The notes under the pieces were generated by a model. That model was not told where the DNA came from. It ran no database searches and saw nothing but the letters and a program-made list of their open reading frames with translations. Below, piece after piece: positions 1 to 10,690 of a DNA stretch of 64,000 bases (its first letter is position 1; each line of letters starts with the position of its first letter). The DNA is from Chaunax sp. Z400 (taxonomy: Eukaryota > Chordata > Actinopteri > Lophiiformes > Chaunacidae): positions 20,710,992-20,774,991 of the forward strand of contig CM075194.1 of NCBI GenBank assembly GCA_037577475.1. Direction: 5' to 3'. Position numbers and translations under genes: made by a program.

Positions 1-1244
1 GCCAATTCTTCCACACGTCTTGGATTTAAATACCTCTTTAATTTTGTGGAGAAAAAAAAACATAACAACAACAATTCACTCTTCAACTGTAATTTTCACA
101 CACAGTTCTGCACTGAGGCAGAGGGGAAAATATGATCTTCATGCAGATGGTAAGGACGAAGGAAAAAAGAACACTATTACCTCCCCATCATTGTGTCGTG
201 TTTGCCCTATTCTTTTCATTGCTTATGCATGAAACCTAAATAAAAGGAATATTTCAGGGTGGTGTCAGTTTTTCTGTCACTGTCGTTAGTACTATTATGG
301 AACATGCTGAGTGAGAGCAAAACACTCTTGAATAATTGATTACCACTAAAAGATGTGGGCATGGCTATGTATTATTCAGATTGATATATTACTGTCTCTA
401 CTTTCCGAGGGTAAATAAAACAGGGGAGTAGAGGACAAGGAAAAGAGCTGCGTGTGTTTCCATTGGATGTTCACCGATTTTAGGCAGGAAGACGGAGATT
501 CCTATTTTTTCTTCACCCTTTCCTGTCCCCTGCAATGACACCAGGATTCAATGTCCAATTATAGATGGCCTGACATCCCTTTGTCAAGAAGTATGTCCAG
601 GAAATAAGTTTTAAAAAAACCAACCTGTACTACAGGAAATAAAAACATAAAAAAAAAACACGACAAGGTACTGGAAAAGGTGAGGGAGAGGAGAATATGG
701 ACACATCACAGTGTATGTTGTTTCATAAAGCACCAACAGATGCTTTATAGTATTACATTATTTTCCATATGGCTTAAAGGCTGCTGCAACAAAACGATGA
801 AAGCAATGCATCTCAGGAGTCTGAACATTACTGTCAAAGCATTAAATTTATATAGATACCAGACCTTTAAGCCGTGATTCCAAAGAACTTAAAAGAACAA
901 AATGCTGCAGAGTTATTAGAATTATTAGCAACAGATTTATTATAGCTTTGACCCATATTTTGTCTTGGAAATTAGAGGTCATTGTTTAAATGAATTGTTG
1001 GAAGTATTAGAGCAAATCTTGGGGAACAAATTGAGGTGTTACATTTTTGACAGGAGGGCAACTCTCAGAGCAGCTCATGGGCTGTTTATGGTTGAACGGC
1101 TGCATCTATTACCTCGTCCAACCTAAGTGCTTTTCAACAATGCATTTTTGGGAACATGAAAAAAAGGCAGAAACCGAGCTAAATGCCTAATTCAATCAGG
1201 GGAAACGAGTGAATGGAGTAAAGATAATAGTTTATTACGGCAGT
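1..1244. other. No gene recognised
   Basis: AT-rich single-copy-looking DNA. The open frames here are short (up to 70 codons), rich in Ser/Thr/His and without domain-like patterns. I see no splice-bounded exon, RNA gene or recognisable repeat. Confidence 0.5.
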
Positions 1245-1412
1245 TGATATGTGGTAATTAGTCTGTCAGAAAGTATTTGGGGCTAAGTCTCTACGGGGAG
1301 ACTTTGTGAGCGAGGAGCGTTTGCCCTGAGCTGCAGCAGGACAAATCCCCCCCAATGTCCAGACATTAATAGTGGTGGTGGTGGTGGCGGCTGATGAGTC
1401 TGCTGAGAATTA
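1245..1412 (-). repeat. Dispersed family copy A (homeodomain-core repeat)
   Basis: Read on the minus strand this aligns with three other places in the window (2068-2415, 47345-47600, 51118-51400). Shared blocks are CAGCAGACTCATCAGCC followed by a run of CCACCA units, then GTGTCTGG, a short G run, AAGTCT and finally TTTCTGACAGACTAATTA. The TAATTA lies at about 1255-1260 and the TGACAG-type motif at about 1264-1269. No target duplication was found. It could be a decayed SINE or MITE, or a duplicated regulatory element. The family relationship is seen directly; its identity is unknown. Confidence 0.7.
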
Positions 1413-2067
1413 AACTATGGGAATAAGCATGCAAAAGAAATTGTCCTCCTGACTGAAGATGCATTATAGCTTCACATAATATCGTCTGAGGTATCCACAT
1501 GTGTGTTGTGGTAAAATGACAACACTGTGCATTCAAATTCAGCTATTCTAGCAGACAGGAAGTACAGAGGGAATAGAGAGGTCAGCGGGTTGACTTTGGA
1601 TTTGTCTCTGTCTGTTTTATCCCTGGAAGGAAGGCATTAGATGAACAACAGTGTGAAATAGTTGATATTTTGATCCCCAGCTCTTCATCAGACATTCACA
1701 CAAAGCAACATATTTCCATCATAAAGTAGCCATGCTTTTACCAGCCTGCCTTACCCAACTAAACACGATCTTCACTTCAGAGCCTAAATCTAAACACAAC
1801 CGGGTTCAGCATCAAATCCTGAACTTCTGCTCTCACAGACCTGTGAATTTTATGCCCACTATACTCCCCAACCACCACTGTACAATTTAAGAGCTGTAAA
1901 TAAACACTTCCTCCCATACAAGGTTGCCATATAGCTTATTTCAGGCAGCTTTCTTTCAAAGTGAAGCTCTAGCGAAAGTTCAGTATGGATGACTAAACCT
2001 GTGCACACTTCATTTCTCATACATGCTCTCATGCACGCTCATTCTTAATTTCCTGCTATCATGTCAA
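1413..2067. other. No gene recognised
   Basis: AT-rich DNA between dispersed copies A and B. I see no coding or RNA feature. Confidence 0.5.
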
Positions 2068-2415
2068 TTGAGTTATCAGCTGTTTTCCTCAGCCGGTCTC
2101 ATCTAACTAATAGCACAGCGGCACACCTTCATTGTCATCTTGCTGCTCTTTTTTAAATATGACTCTCTCTGTTCCTCTAGTTCTTTCATGTTGCTGTTTT
2201 GAGCACCCGCCACCTCCCCATCACCACCCAGTCTTCAAAGATTCACCAACTTCATCATTCATCAGCATCACCAGGGTCATCAGCCACCACCACCAGTGTC
2301 TGGACTCCAAGGGGGGATATATATCTTGGCGCTGTTCAAATGCCCTTCAATCTCAATCTCCCTGAAGAGTCTAAGCACTAAAGACTTTCTGACAGACTAA
2401 TTATCACATATCATT
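2068..2415 (+). repeat. Dispersed family copy B (homeodomain-core repeat)
   Basis: Plus-strand copy of the four-member family. Its left part (about 2068-2190) also matches the left part of copy D at 51118-51230, with GTCATCTTGCTGCT in both, so the family unit is about 300-350 bp. The CACCACCAC block lies at about 2284-2295, GTGTCTGGACTCCA just after it, and CTGACAGACTAATTATC at about 2389-2405. The 77- and 60-codon open frames over it owe their His/Pro content to the CAC repeats and are not convincing genes. Confidence 0.7.
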
Positions 2416-4719
2416 TGTTGTAATAAACAACCACTAGTCCATCCTGATTGAAATGCATTTGCTAGTACAAAAGTGAAGATCATTAACACATTTTGTGCAA
2501 CAATAAAGAGTGAATAAACAGCTTGAATTTACTGCCATGAAATTCCTCCTTATTATGAGTTATTTCTTACATGACGTATAAAATATTTTCTGTATTTTGC
2601 TGAAGACTGTTCTCACCCTGGACACAAACTGTTTGAACCTCTGCCCTCAGTAGGCACTACGGGTCATTAAAGGTCGACCAGACTCTTGAACATTTTCTTT
2701 CCCAGAGACATTCAGACTCTCAATCAACACAAAATAAAATAACTCTAGTGTAACTTTTATTCTTCATACTGTAATAACTACCAGCTACTATGCAATCACT
2801 GCTGGGGAATGTGCAATATGAGGCCATTGTTACTGTTATTTATTGTTTATTTATCAATCAGGTACAGTATGTGTTTATATTGTTTGCAGTGTGTTGAATT
2901 GGGTGCAATGTGTATTTTATATCTTATCACCAACAGGAGTGGCACTCTTGATCTCACTCTATTCTGTTCTATTCTATTCTCTTCTATTCTATTCCTACCT
3001 AGACATAAGTTTAGCCCCTGAATATATATGAAAATATTGCAGTTTGTACTGAAAGGGGAGAGACACATACACTGATCTATTTCACATAGAAGACATAGCA
3101 ATGCCTTCAGATGGTATCCTAAACAAAAATGAATAATACTGTACTTATCTGTGAGCCCTGTCCCCTTATTCTGTTTTTCCATGAACTAAATCCCCCAAAT
3201 GTATTTAGATCACATTTCAGTCATTTGCAGCAGAAAGCTCAGCAACATTTACAAGCCGCTTTTCACAGTCTGCTGCATCGAGTAACATGCAGCCCCTGTT
3301 GTTCTCCAGGTAACTGAAGAGGCTTCTCTACCATCAGTAATCCTTGGATCAATCCGCTGCAGCGATAGAGAGGGATGGAAGAGAGAGGGATGATGCCATG
3401 AAAATAGAGGTAAAAAAAAGAGACTAAAACATAGGATTAAAATCCATTAGTCCCAGCTTCTCAATGGGCTACATAGCAACTGCATTTTAAACTGATCATG
3501 CCAATAGCCACTGTTGCCCTAGATGTAATAGTATTTTTCAATATTCTCCCCAATAGTTTAGGATTAGTCCCAGGAAACGATGCTACTACCTCTCTCCAAT
3601 TATCCTCCCGTTACCCACAGCTTCCATGACCTCTGCTGATGAACCTCATTAATCCGCTTCACTCAGGTCAGTCAACCTATCTCAGCTGAGGAAATCACAG
3701 CGAGCAAAAAAAAAAAGGACCAATTCCAGTGTAAATGGAGGCCTCATTTATTGTGCAGTCTCTGCTCGCACTTTGAATTAACATTATGCCTGTTGAAAAG
3801 GATTTAATAATTTTTTGGGCTGGCGTACATCGTAAAAATGCCCAACAAGAAAAACAGTTCATTGCTTCCTAAAATAATTTGTTCTGAAGTCAAAACTTTT
3901 TCACATAATTTATTCATACTGGATTGCAAACTGGATATGAGAACATGATTAGAACTGGATTAAAAACATACAACAGGTGTACCTTTCATCATTTACTTTT
4001 AATGAGGGGTTTCAGGTGATACCATATGTTTATAGAGACATGGCCTGAATTCAAGCACAAAATAAATATGAAAACACTTGCAGGGACGAGGCACACAGAT
4101 TCCACATGAATTAATTCATATATGTAATGCTAATAATTTCCAGTTTCGAGTGACTAAACTGAAAATGGAGCATATTTCCTCATAGAATATGCCAGACAAC
4201 AATAGTAGCCTTACATGGACACCGAGGATTGTTGTGTTCATGCATCCTGTCAAAAACCTCTCACTCAATACATTTAATTAGAAAATGTGTCACCATTTGT
4301 GTATTGTGATGTAATGATTTGAAATATACAGAAGGAATATTTCTTTCAGATATTTAATGATTATGGAATGTAAGTAGCCAGCATGAGACTGCATACACCA
4401 TCATGCACGAACACACATTATTAACAGAAGTACTGAGTGCAAAGATGATGAGTTAGAAGGAATTTTTAAATTTTTTTTTCCCTTTAAACATTTGAGAGCA
4501 ATTTCACACAGGATTTGGTCTGATATCTTAAACACATTTTCCAATATGAAATGACGAATCTATGTAACCCTGATTGCTAGCAGGAAAAAATGATATAGGC
4601 CTGCTATAAATTTAATCACACACACATTTTAACATAGAACAGATATGTCATGGCTAACACTAAGGCTGTGTATTGACAAGATTCTGGTGATATGAATCAC
4701 AATACTGAGGTTTCTCTTT
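2416..4719. other. No gene recognised
   Basis: AT-rich DNA. A short impure TTCTA microsatellite lies at about 2957-2998. The 111-codon minus frame over it comes mainly from this simple sequence. I see nothing else I can name. Confidence 0.5.
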
Positions 4720-5045
4720 CTGTAACGTCTTATCCTGTGTAGGGTCGCGGGGGGCTGGACTCTATCCCAGCTGACTTTGGGCGTGAGGTGGGGTTCATCC
4801 TGGACAAGTCGCCAGTTCATCACAGGGCCACATAGAAAGACAAACAACCACTGACACTCGCTTCATACCTACGGTCAATTTAGAGTCACCAGTTCACCTC
4901 TACTGCATGTTTTTGGTGGTGGGAGGAAGCCGGAGAACCCGGAGGGAACCCATGCAGACATGCGGAGAACATGGAAACTCCATACAGAAAAGTCCCGGGT
5001 TCTCAGGTGGATTTGAACCCAGGACCTTCTTGTTGTGAGCCAACT
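4720..5045 (+). repeat. Teleost dispersed repeat, copy 1
   Basis: The sequence runs through GGGTCGCGGGGGGCTGG, CTATCCCAGCTGAC, AGTTCATCACAGGGCCACA and GTTTTTGGTGGTGGGAGG to a final GAACCCAGGACCTTCTTG. I know this as a very common interspersed repeat of teleost genomes. Another near full-length copy is at 54495-54825, a partial copy at 33670-33810, and an inverted copy around 14680-15775 is split by a hAT element. The transposon class is not clear to me. Confidence 0.75.
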
Positions 5046-5231
5046 GCCCCAAGTCAGCGCCAAATTACAATGAAAGTTATCCCAAGGCACTTTCCAAGAA
5101 GAGTAGGTAGGTAGAGACCCAACAATCCCCCATGAGCAAGCACTTGGTGACAGTGGTGAGGAAAAACTGCCTTATAACAGGCAGAAACCTTGAGCAGATC
5201 ATGGTGGGCAGCCCTCTGCTTTGACCGGTTG

Positions 5232-5235
<4 letters not shown>
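5046..5235 (+). repeat. Second common teleost repeat (TTATCCCAAGGCAC type)
   Basis: This contains GTTATCCCAAGGCAC, AGAGACCCAACAATCCCC, ATGAGCAAGCACTTGG and GACCGGTTGGGGTGAGAG, running directly into a GA microsatellite. This order, including the trailing GA run, is a common teleost interspersed repeat known to me from memory. Its class is uncertain. Confidence 0.65.

Positions 5236-5271
<36 letters not shown>
5236..5271. repeat. (GA)n microsatellite
   Basis: Uninterrupted GA dinucleotides for about 36 bp at the end of the preceding dispersed repeat. Imperfect GA-rich sequence continues to about 5340. The long Ser/Leu-rich minus frames here are translations of this simple repeat. Confidence 0.95.
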
Positions 5272-5276
<5 letters not shown>

Positions 5277-5486
5277 AGATAAATGTGGAGAGAGAAAAAG
5301 ATGGGGAAGATAGATGGGGAGAGAGAGACGGAGTGAGGGACAGGGACAGACATGTGTGACCATAATAACAGCTATTATAATAGACAGATTACAATTTGTG
5401 GTATTTATAATAACTAATACAATAACAACACTGATAATAATAATAATAATGATATATTGTTTCATGGGTCTGTGTTCTTTATGATT

Positions 5487-5490
<4 letters not shown>

Positions 5491-5561
<71 letters not shown>

Positions 5562-5565
5562 ATAT
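5491..5565. repeat. (TA)n microsatellite
   Basis: Perfect AT dinucleotides for about 68 bp, then a short imperfect tail. The Tyr/Ile-repeat frame of 139 codons on the minus strand is an artefact of this array. Confidence 0.95.
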
Positions 5566-8546
5566 GAGTGGATGAGTCCTCTGGCTGGAGATGGATTACA
5601 ACTATCACCCTCCGTCACTGAGCGGTGGAGGATGAACCACTGCTACCAATCTTTGGGTGAAAACTATTAATTATAATAGTTATTACAGCGTTCGGTGAGA
5701 ATTGATACAATACCGCAAAATAAAATATTACAACACTCAAGTATGTCGATGTTCTCTTACACCCCTAGTTAATACATAGACTCAAAGATTGCAGGACTAA
5801 TTAGTAAATGATGGTTCCTTAACCTGGTAGATGTACAATATCTCTACACACTTAAAAACTGTCCTTCCTGCTCTGAATCAGCTCAACACTTCATGTCAGT
5901 CATACTTACTACAACCTTTGTGTGTTGGTGTCTTTCAAACGCCCCCTGCAGAGGATCTCTTGTGCCAATCAACCGGCGACACAGACAACTTGAAGCATGG
6001 TCTGTACTTTATGGGCAGAAAAGGCCAATGACCTTCACGCCTGGTGGGGAAAGCCAAGCTGGTAAAGACCATCAAAGTAGAAAAGCACGATGGCCTGTGT
6101 GTGTGTTTGTGTGCGAGTGTGCAGGCCAGGTCTGAAATGGCACCTGATTGTGTTTCTCCACTATCTTGTTGTCAAAAAATCAATTCTGACCTGTCACTCA
6201 GGCGAAGAGCCATTTTGAGCACGATTCATCCTCTGGTGCTGCGTGAGTCAACATTTGCCATGAAGGACATTGACTTTTAAAGATGGAATTCAAACATTAA
6301 TCTACACAGTGGTGACAAAAGTCAATTTGAAACCAATGCTTTTACATGTGTTCATGATTCGTTGGTGAAAATAGATTTTTGAGTCACTGTAGCTGTGTTC
6401 TGATTGGTTTTTATTAGAGTGCTCTTCAGCTGATTATTTCACTTTTCATTTAAAACCGTTTGCTGAATTCATAAATCACCAACCTACTTCTTTTGGAACA
6501 TGCCCTTGCATTGCCCCCTTTGAAGGGCTGACAAATAATTTGTTAAGGCTGATTGTCGCATAAAGTCAGAAGGCAGGGATGAATAATTATGCAAGCCGTT
6601 TGACAGCATACATCATCTCGCAATATCAGTGTGTGTAGGATGATCAGACGTTCTTCATCGGTGTTGTTAAAGGACAAATTTAATTTTAGCAACAAAAGAC
6701 TCATAGGAAGTAGCTTTTGTGTACGACATTCAAAACATGAGTCAACCATCTTTGAAGATAGCCGTTTGATGGATGAAAATAAGGACTGGCAGGCCAACTA
6801 ATTCGTCAAGGGATCTGTTCACGGCCGATAACAAAGATCTGTTCTTCAAAATTAAGCTAAAGGGAATTGACGTGAAACTTAAAATCATCAGGTAGACATG
6901 TAATAGATATCATCAACCTTTGAAGCACCTCCTCTTCCTTTGAATATGGTGCTTTTGTGTATTTGTGATGAAGCATGCATAAGTGCTTGGTCCAAATATT
7001 GTTTCAGTCTGTTCAACGCTGCCAGGATAAGTGTCTGTAGCAAACATTGGTGCACATAAACACAATGGGAGTATATTGCCGGGAGTGGGAGGACTGTGTC
7101 AGTAATGACATAAAACAGCCAAAACACTGTCCAGTACGGTTTGAGTGATAAAGCCGCATTAAAATGCCAGATTGCTCACTGTGCCCACACTAATCCCAGA
7201 CCTAATCAGTCAATAAACTGACACAGAGAGCCAGAGTGAGGGACTGAGTGTCTCTGTCATCATGAAAAAAACTTTTGAGAGCGTGTCAAGTTTCACCTAT
7301 GTTGTACAGTAGATATACCTCTCCTCAAGCCAAGTTTGTTTTGGCACTCAGATGGGTTGAATTATAACTGTATGAAAGATCAGAATTTACAGACTATCTT
7401 CTGTTGGCTTTCAGTGCTGAGGCAGCATATGGTGCCTATAACTCATATAAATGCATTTTTTCTTTTTTTTTTGCAAATAAGGAAATAAAGTCGTAGAGCT
7501 GAGAATGTTTGAACCACGTCTCAAACTCAAGGCCTACGGGTAAATATCCAACCTGGCGTCTTAATGTTATGCTGCCAACAGGAGTTTGCAAAGATTATGA
7601 TTTGCTCAATATAATTCCATCACAGAAGTGTCAAGACTGCACACTAAGGCATCTACCTGCGAGATGTCAGTACCCCTGATCAGGGGCGGTTCAAGGATTC
7701 TAGCCCCTAAAAGGAGGCTCAGCCCCTAATGACAATGTGACATGCATACTTTGTCTGTATCTGTATGCACCCTTGCAAAAGTGTTCAACCGCCCCAGTTA
7801 AAGGTGAACATGCTGTGCGCAGAAGTATTCAACCTCTTTCACTTTGGCAAACAACATACTATAATGCAAGGAATCTCTGTCTATCTGTAATTTGCTTAGC
7901 GTGAAAACCGTTCATCTGATCTACTTCGAACTTGGCATGTGAGTTGCTGGAGGCTAAGGAAAACGATTTCTTGACTTTAGTGCAACTCGGTTATGCGACA
8001 CGCTCAATGTTAATACATTTAGAATAAACAGGGGAACAGCGCTCTGGGCAGCTTCAGGGCTCTGCTGAAACGGAGCAATACCAGCAGAAATGGTGGTGGG
8101 GGGCAGTGTAGTGGCAATTTAAACAAGTATGGAAACAACGAAGAAGAAAAAAATGAAGCTAAATGAAAAAGTGAACAAAACCCTCCGTCCTCATGCACCG
8201 ACGAGTTCATCGTTACCTCTGCTTTTGCTGCTTTGTATTTACTAGGCACATTATCACAACTTTCTTTACTGTCACCATATATGTTGTTGATGAAAACTTT
8301 GACGTTTCGGATCTGTTTTTACTATAAATGCTATGTTATGTAACAAAATGTTACTTTTGCTGGACGTGGGATATGACATTACTGTCATGTGTTGAGGCAC
8401 ATTTAGAACAGGTACAGCACTAGTCTATTCAATTAGCTTCACAATGTTACCTTCAGAGGCAAGCTAATTAATTCGGTGTTCTATTATAGTGAACACAGTA
8501 AATTGAAGAGTCACTTTTAAGCATCAGTGAAACACAGACTATATAA
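5566..8546. other. No gene recognised
   Basis: Mostly AT-rich DNA without credible exons. Around 7684-7700 there is a CAGGGGCGGTTC start that resembles some hAT termini, and around 7767-7796 a CCTTGCAAAAGTGTTCAA stretch that resembles a fish Tc1-type terminus. Both are single ends with no partner, so I do not call elements. Confidence 0.4.
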
Positions 8547-8840
8547 CTTGTTACAGCCTGGGTCAACGACTGCAACAAGGATGGGAGACAACATGAGTCG
8601 GTGGCTAAATAAAGTAATTAATTTACTAAATAACGTGTTCAATCAACCAGTGTTAGAAAACAAAAAGCTAACACAAAGTACTACGGCTGTCATCTGGTCT
8701 GCTCCAAGGAGGGAAAGAGAGACAGACGGCAGTATTTATAGGCTGAGAGCACCGGGCCCAGGTGCATCTCATCTACTAATCAGGCCTCCATTCAAGATGT
8801 GCCAAACTCAGGCAGACAACAAACCAGCAAACAGGAAATC
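8547..8840. repeat. Possible LTR fragment
   Basis: Begins TGTTACAGCCTGGGTCAA and includes a TATTTATAGG-like TATA and several AATAAA-like strings. This suits a retrotransposon LTR starting TG. No CA end, target duplication or internal retroviral frame is visible; the right side runs into a MITE at 8841. A similar TGTTACGACC start occurs at 59190. The 122-codon frame over it has no recognisable domain. Confidence 0.35.
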
Positions 8841-9199
8841 CTGTGCTGTGTCCCAAATCGCATACTTCTACACTCAAAGTGGCCAGTTTGAGTGAATAAG
8901 TGTGTTCACACTACACTACTAAGTATGCCAAAATGCAGTATATTATGAGTAATCAGATGGCGTACTCAAAAGGACCAATGAAATGAGTATGGAACAATGG
9001 ACACTCCTCACCCTCAATGCTCTGCATCTTTGCGGGAAGGGGAGGGGCTTATCAGAGACTTATGAACTTGTGAAAATTACAGCCGAGGAACAACGGAGCG
9101 ACATATAAATGAAAGCACCAACTAAGTACCATTTTGGATGAAACAGTATGCTACATGTGAGTGTACTAAAAGACGTATGCAATTTGGGAGACAGCACTG
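8841..9199. mobile_element. MITE with CAGTGCTGT-type terminal inverted repeats
   Basis: The left end reads CTGTGCTGTGTCCCAAAT. The reverse complement of the right end reads CAGTGCTGTCTCCCAAAT. Both are followed by a related GCATACTTCT/GCATACGTCT stretch. The 359-bp length, inverted ends and absence of coding capacity indicate a non-autonomous DNA transposon. I found no matching target duplication, so the superfamily is open; hAT is plausible. Confidence 0.65.
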
Positions 9200-9231
9200 G
9201 TGTCTAGGTGGGGGGGGTGGGCATTACAAAC

Positions 9232-9251
9232 TTAACCCTTGGATGCACAAG
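9232..9251 (+). repeat. PiggyBac-like terminus
   Basis: TTAACCCTTGGATGCAC at this point closely matches the inward-read right end of the piggyBac at 17.7-20.4 kb, which is TTAACCCTTAGATGCAC. TTAA is the piggyBac target. No second end was found nearby, so this may be a solo end, a decayed MITE, or chance. Confidence 0.35.
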
Positions 9252-9411
9252 CTATCCAAGCAAGCAATCACAAAGGAAAGAACCTGACAGGCACACAGCT
9301 GGACATACAAACAGAATGTCAGTACTGCTGTTGGATACGCTTAGTGACACCTGGACGAAGACTCAGACAGGAACACGTTTCAGACCAACCACATTAAGAC
9401 CTGTATTTTGA

Positions 9412-10094
9412 TGGACATTTCAGGAGATTGCATTATAGACGTGGTAGAAAAGTAAAAGAAGCACTAGTTGGTTTGTGATGCTGGATCTCTTTGTGAATCT
9501 CTGCTGACTAAAGCCATGCAAATGGTTTTGAGCTCTCTGCAGTTTTCATTATTGACCACAGCTTCAGTCCAGAGGAGCATCAGGACGGAGTCAAAGCTCT
9601 GGCACCGCCCTCACTGCTGCTGTGTTCAGTGTTGCTGCCGTTGACGTGAACTCAAACGAGACACAGGCGGTTTTCTGTGATTGACACACAGTATATTGTG
9701 GATTCATGTATTAAATTAGGGAGCTGTGACCTCCATCTCCTGCCCACTGTGATAATGCACATGACAATGAGGTAACGGGTGTTTAAAATGCTGCTGTTTG
9801 TCCCTCTCCTGAGGCAAGAAACTAAACAAAACATGTCCAGAGTGGTTTAAAAAAATCAATTTTCCTCACCCCTTCCCTCCTCATAAATAATGAATAGCCC
9901 TCATATGATAACAAGTTGATAGATTTATTTAGTTATTTATATTCTACCTTGGCACCTTATTAGTGACTTCCTTAAATCTACAATACTACAAATGATAATT
10001 AAATTATTAAAATTAAAATATCCTTTGTGGACGGTTGGAGCAGGTATGTGCGAATGTCAGACCGAACAACAGAAAATTTGACGCTATTGTGCGT
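9412..10094. other. No gene recognised
   Basis: AT-rich DNA. The open frames on both strands are short and I see no repeat I can name. Confidence 0.5.
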
Positions 10095-10690
10095 CATTTA
10101 TTTAATCACCTGCACACACCTGTATAGGTGAACCTAAAGGCCCATTTAAGCACAACTTTATAGATGTATATGGATACAGACAGAGCCTTCCGCCCGTTCT
10201 CTACGTTTACTTCATATTCGTATTTGTGCACGTTTTTGGAGAACTTACAGATACAAACGAAACAGAGCAGTACACCGGAAATCATTGGGGGCAGTGTAGC
10301 CATCATTCAAGCAAGGCATGACAAATGTGCACGGGTACAACGAAGAAGAAAGAAGTGAAGCGAAAAAGCCACTTTTTATTTACTAGTATAACAACCACCA
10401 CTCCAATCACTCTTTTTGTTGTTGTCAATGGTTGTACTGATGTCAACATAAAGGACCTATGAGGGCAATGACCCATACACCATTTGAAACAAACCTGTTT
10501 CTGTATGCAGATAACACACCCTGAACCCTTCCTCTCTTAGCGCGGTAAACCCCGCCGTCTCAGTGCCGTCCCCAGACAGCACATTCAATATTTCTTGATC
10601 TCGCGCTCCTATCAGCAGGAGAAGCTGTTTTGTCAGTACTTCAACAAAGTGTTGAAAGAAACCAGCGTGGAAACAACCTCCCATGTGTGC
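10095..10690 (+). repeat. Probable dispersed repeat
   Basis: The part at 10288-10365 (GGGGGCAGTGTAG, then ACAACGAAGAAGAAA and GTGAAGCGAAAAAG) is paralleled at 8096-8175 (GGGGGCAGTGTAG, then ACAACGAAGAAGAAA and TGAAGCTAAATG). Two related blocks 2 kb apart indicate a dispersed element. The higher GC content of 10150-10680 differs from its surroundings. I cannot place its ends or class. Confidence 0.45.

Noticed and set aside
5199..5618. 139-codon minus frame
   Set aside because: Made of (TA)n and (GA)n microsatellites.
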